Below are positions 5,385 to 6,134 of a DNA stretch of 6,134 nucleotides, one piece after another. The translations under genes were made by a program, and so were the position numbers. Positions within the stretch are counted from its first letter, which is position 1. Each line of letters begins with the position of its first letter. The notes beneath the pieces are model-generated. The model made no database searches. It saw only the letters and a list, made by a program, of their open reading frames with translations, and had not been told where the DNA came from. The stretch comes from an uncultured Chloroflexota bacterium (GTDB lineage: Bacteria > Chloroflexota > Anaerolineae > Aggregatilineales > Phototrophicaceae): contig CALMZT010000102.1 of the NCBI GenBank assembly GCA_937870805.1, positions 1 through 6,134 of the forward strand, written 5' to 3'.

Positions 5385-6060
5385 TAAGAATCACCTGCCC
5401 ACAGGACAACAAGCACGACCCGATTTTCCCCGTTTTGGCGTCAACTCCTTCGCAAACTTTGAAGCGCCTGCTGCCGCGCCGCACACACTGCTTGTTGCTG
5501 GAGACGTTGAACCCTTCTCTATCTCTCAAGAGGATTTGACAAGGCTGGAACGCATCGAAATCGCCGCTGACTTTCACTGCGTCACGACATGGAGCTACTG
5601 CGGGCTGCGTTGGAGTGGTTTCCGCTTTCGAGAGGTGTTTGAACAACTCATACAACCGAAGATTCCATCCGATCTGTCCATCGCCTTATTCGCTTTTAGC
5701 GCGTTGGATAAGTATCGAGCCAGTTTGCCGCCAGAAGATGCCTTAGCCAACGATGTGTTGATTGCTGATACGCTCAATGGCGAACCGCTGCCTTCCAAAC
5801 ATGGCGCGCCGCTGCGCCTCATTACGCCAGCCCACTACGGTTACAAGAACGTGAAGCATCTGTGCAGGATTCAACTGTGGCGTGATGCACGTTCTTATAG
5901 ACCCCTGATCCCAAAATTCATGGAGCATCCACGCGCGCGGATTGCCTATGAGGAACGCGGGCGCTACTTTCCCGGCTGGTTACTGCGTTACGTTTATCGT
6001 CCGCTGATTAACTCGACTGTGCGCCATTTCGAGCGTGCTTCGGTGAACCATGCCACTTAA
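5377..6060 (+). CDS. Sulfite-oxidase-like molybdopterin-dependent oxidoreductase (cytoplasmic)
   Basis: The 227-residue protein belongs to the molybdopterin-binding domain family of sulfite oxidase and MsrP/YedY. Near the N-terminus, LPTGQQARPDFPRFGV is typical of a compact subgroup. FHCVTTWS holds the cysteine (C68) expected to coordinate molybdenum, followed by GLRWSGFRFREVF. Later, NGEPLPSKHGAPLRLITP and HYGYKNVKHLCRIQLW are cofactor-domain hallmarks, and EHPRARIAYEERGRYFPGWLLRYVYRPLI closes the protein. There is no Tat or Sec signal and no haem or MsrQ-like partner gene here, so it is likely cytoplasmic and distinct from exported MsrP. Its substrate is unknown. The start at 5377 is preferred: GAGGAA at 5364-5369 lies 7 bases upstream, whereas an in-frame ATG at 5362 has no good ribosome site. 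It overlaps the tetR stop by 8 bases, implying control by that regulator. Confidence 0.9.
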   Translation: MSDKNHLPTGQQARPDFPRFGVNSFANFEAPAAAPHTLLVAGDVEPFSISQEDLTRLERIEIAADFHCVTTWSYCGLRWSGFRFREVFEQLIQPKIPSDLSIALFAFSALDKYRASLPPEDALANDVLIADTLNGEPLPSKHGAPLRLITPAHYGYKNVKHLCRIQLWRDARSYRPLIPKFMEHPRARIAYEERGRYFPGWLLRYVYRPLINSTVRHFERASVNHAT

Positions 6061-6113
6061 GCGAACGTCAGTATTGCTTAGCTCGACTTTGCACATGACA
6101 ATCTTTGCTTAAG
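6056..6113. repeat. Inverted repeat around the oxidoreductase stop codon
   Basis: CTTAAGCGAA (6056-6065), which includes the TAA stop, and TTTGCTTAAG (6104-6113) are reverse complements except for one G-T wobble, separated by 38 bases. No T-run follows, so a terminator role is uncertain; CTTAAG is itself palindromic, which raises the chance of coincidence. Confidence 0.3.
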
Positions 6114-6121
6114 GTGTCTCG

Positions 6122-6134
6122 GTGAGAGAAATCA
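6122..6134 (+). CDS. Possible start of a further downstream gene (window edge)
   Basis: A GTG at 6122 is preceded by AAGG at 6111-6114 with 7 bases between, and the frame stays open to the end of the window. Only four codons are visible, so nothing can be said about the product. It may be chance. Confidence 0.15.

Noticed and set aside
5248..5655. 135-codon reverse-strand ORF over the tetR/oxidoreductase junction
   Set aside because: It is antisense to two confidently identified genes and has no family resemblance.

Overview
The window looks like bacterial chromosome of moderate-to-high GC, probably from an environmental organism. The gene style suggests Chloroflexota or a similar phylum: a ROK regulator next to a sugar ABC importer that lacks its own ATPase, frequent TTG starts, and short G/C-rich palindromic repeats between genes. 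No rRNA or tRNA marker is present, so the phylum is only a guess. All recognisable genes are on the + strand. I found no CRISPR array, tRNA, transposase or complete mobile element.

Region 1 (1-4478) is a carbohydrate-uptake cluster. It starts with the 3' part of a ROK-family protein, cut by the window edge. A family-1 extracellular solute-binding protein (960-2255) follows, and then two MalF/MalG-type permeases (2707-3621 and 3618-4478) that overlap by ATGA. The ROK protein is probably the local sugar-responsive regulator. The binding protein would capture the sugar and pass it to the permease pair. No ABC ATPase is encoded here, so a shared ATPase elsewhere is presumed.

The gap between the binding protein and the first permease (about 450 bases from the binding-protein stop to the preferred permease start) is unusual. 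It carries several palindromic modules: a CCCC/GGGG hairpin, a perfect 24-bp palindrome inside a longer imperfect inverted repeat, a diverged GGGCGCA/TGCGCCC hairpin, a hairpin just before a Shine-Dalgarno-like sequence, and a degenerate second copy of the 24-bp palindrome. The last of these lies in the only possible N-terminal extension of the permease and makes its start ambiguous.

Region 2 (4479-6060) is a separate regulatory unit. After a gap holding a second CCCC/GGGG repeat, a consensus-like promoter carries a perfect 25-bp palindrome across its -35 to -10 spacer. It drives a TetR-family regulator (4818-5384), which overlaps by 8 bases a cytoplasmic sulfite-oxidase-like molybdopterin oxidoreductase (5377-6060). 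The layout implies autorepression and co-regulation of the oxidoreductase by an unknown ligand.

I see no clearly new multi-gene system. The features most worth following up are the tetR/molybdo-oxidoreductase unit with its (CATAC)2-G-(GTATG)2 operator, and the repeat-packed intercistronic region of the transporter operon.
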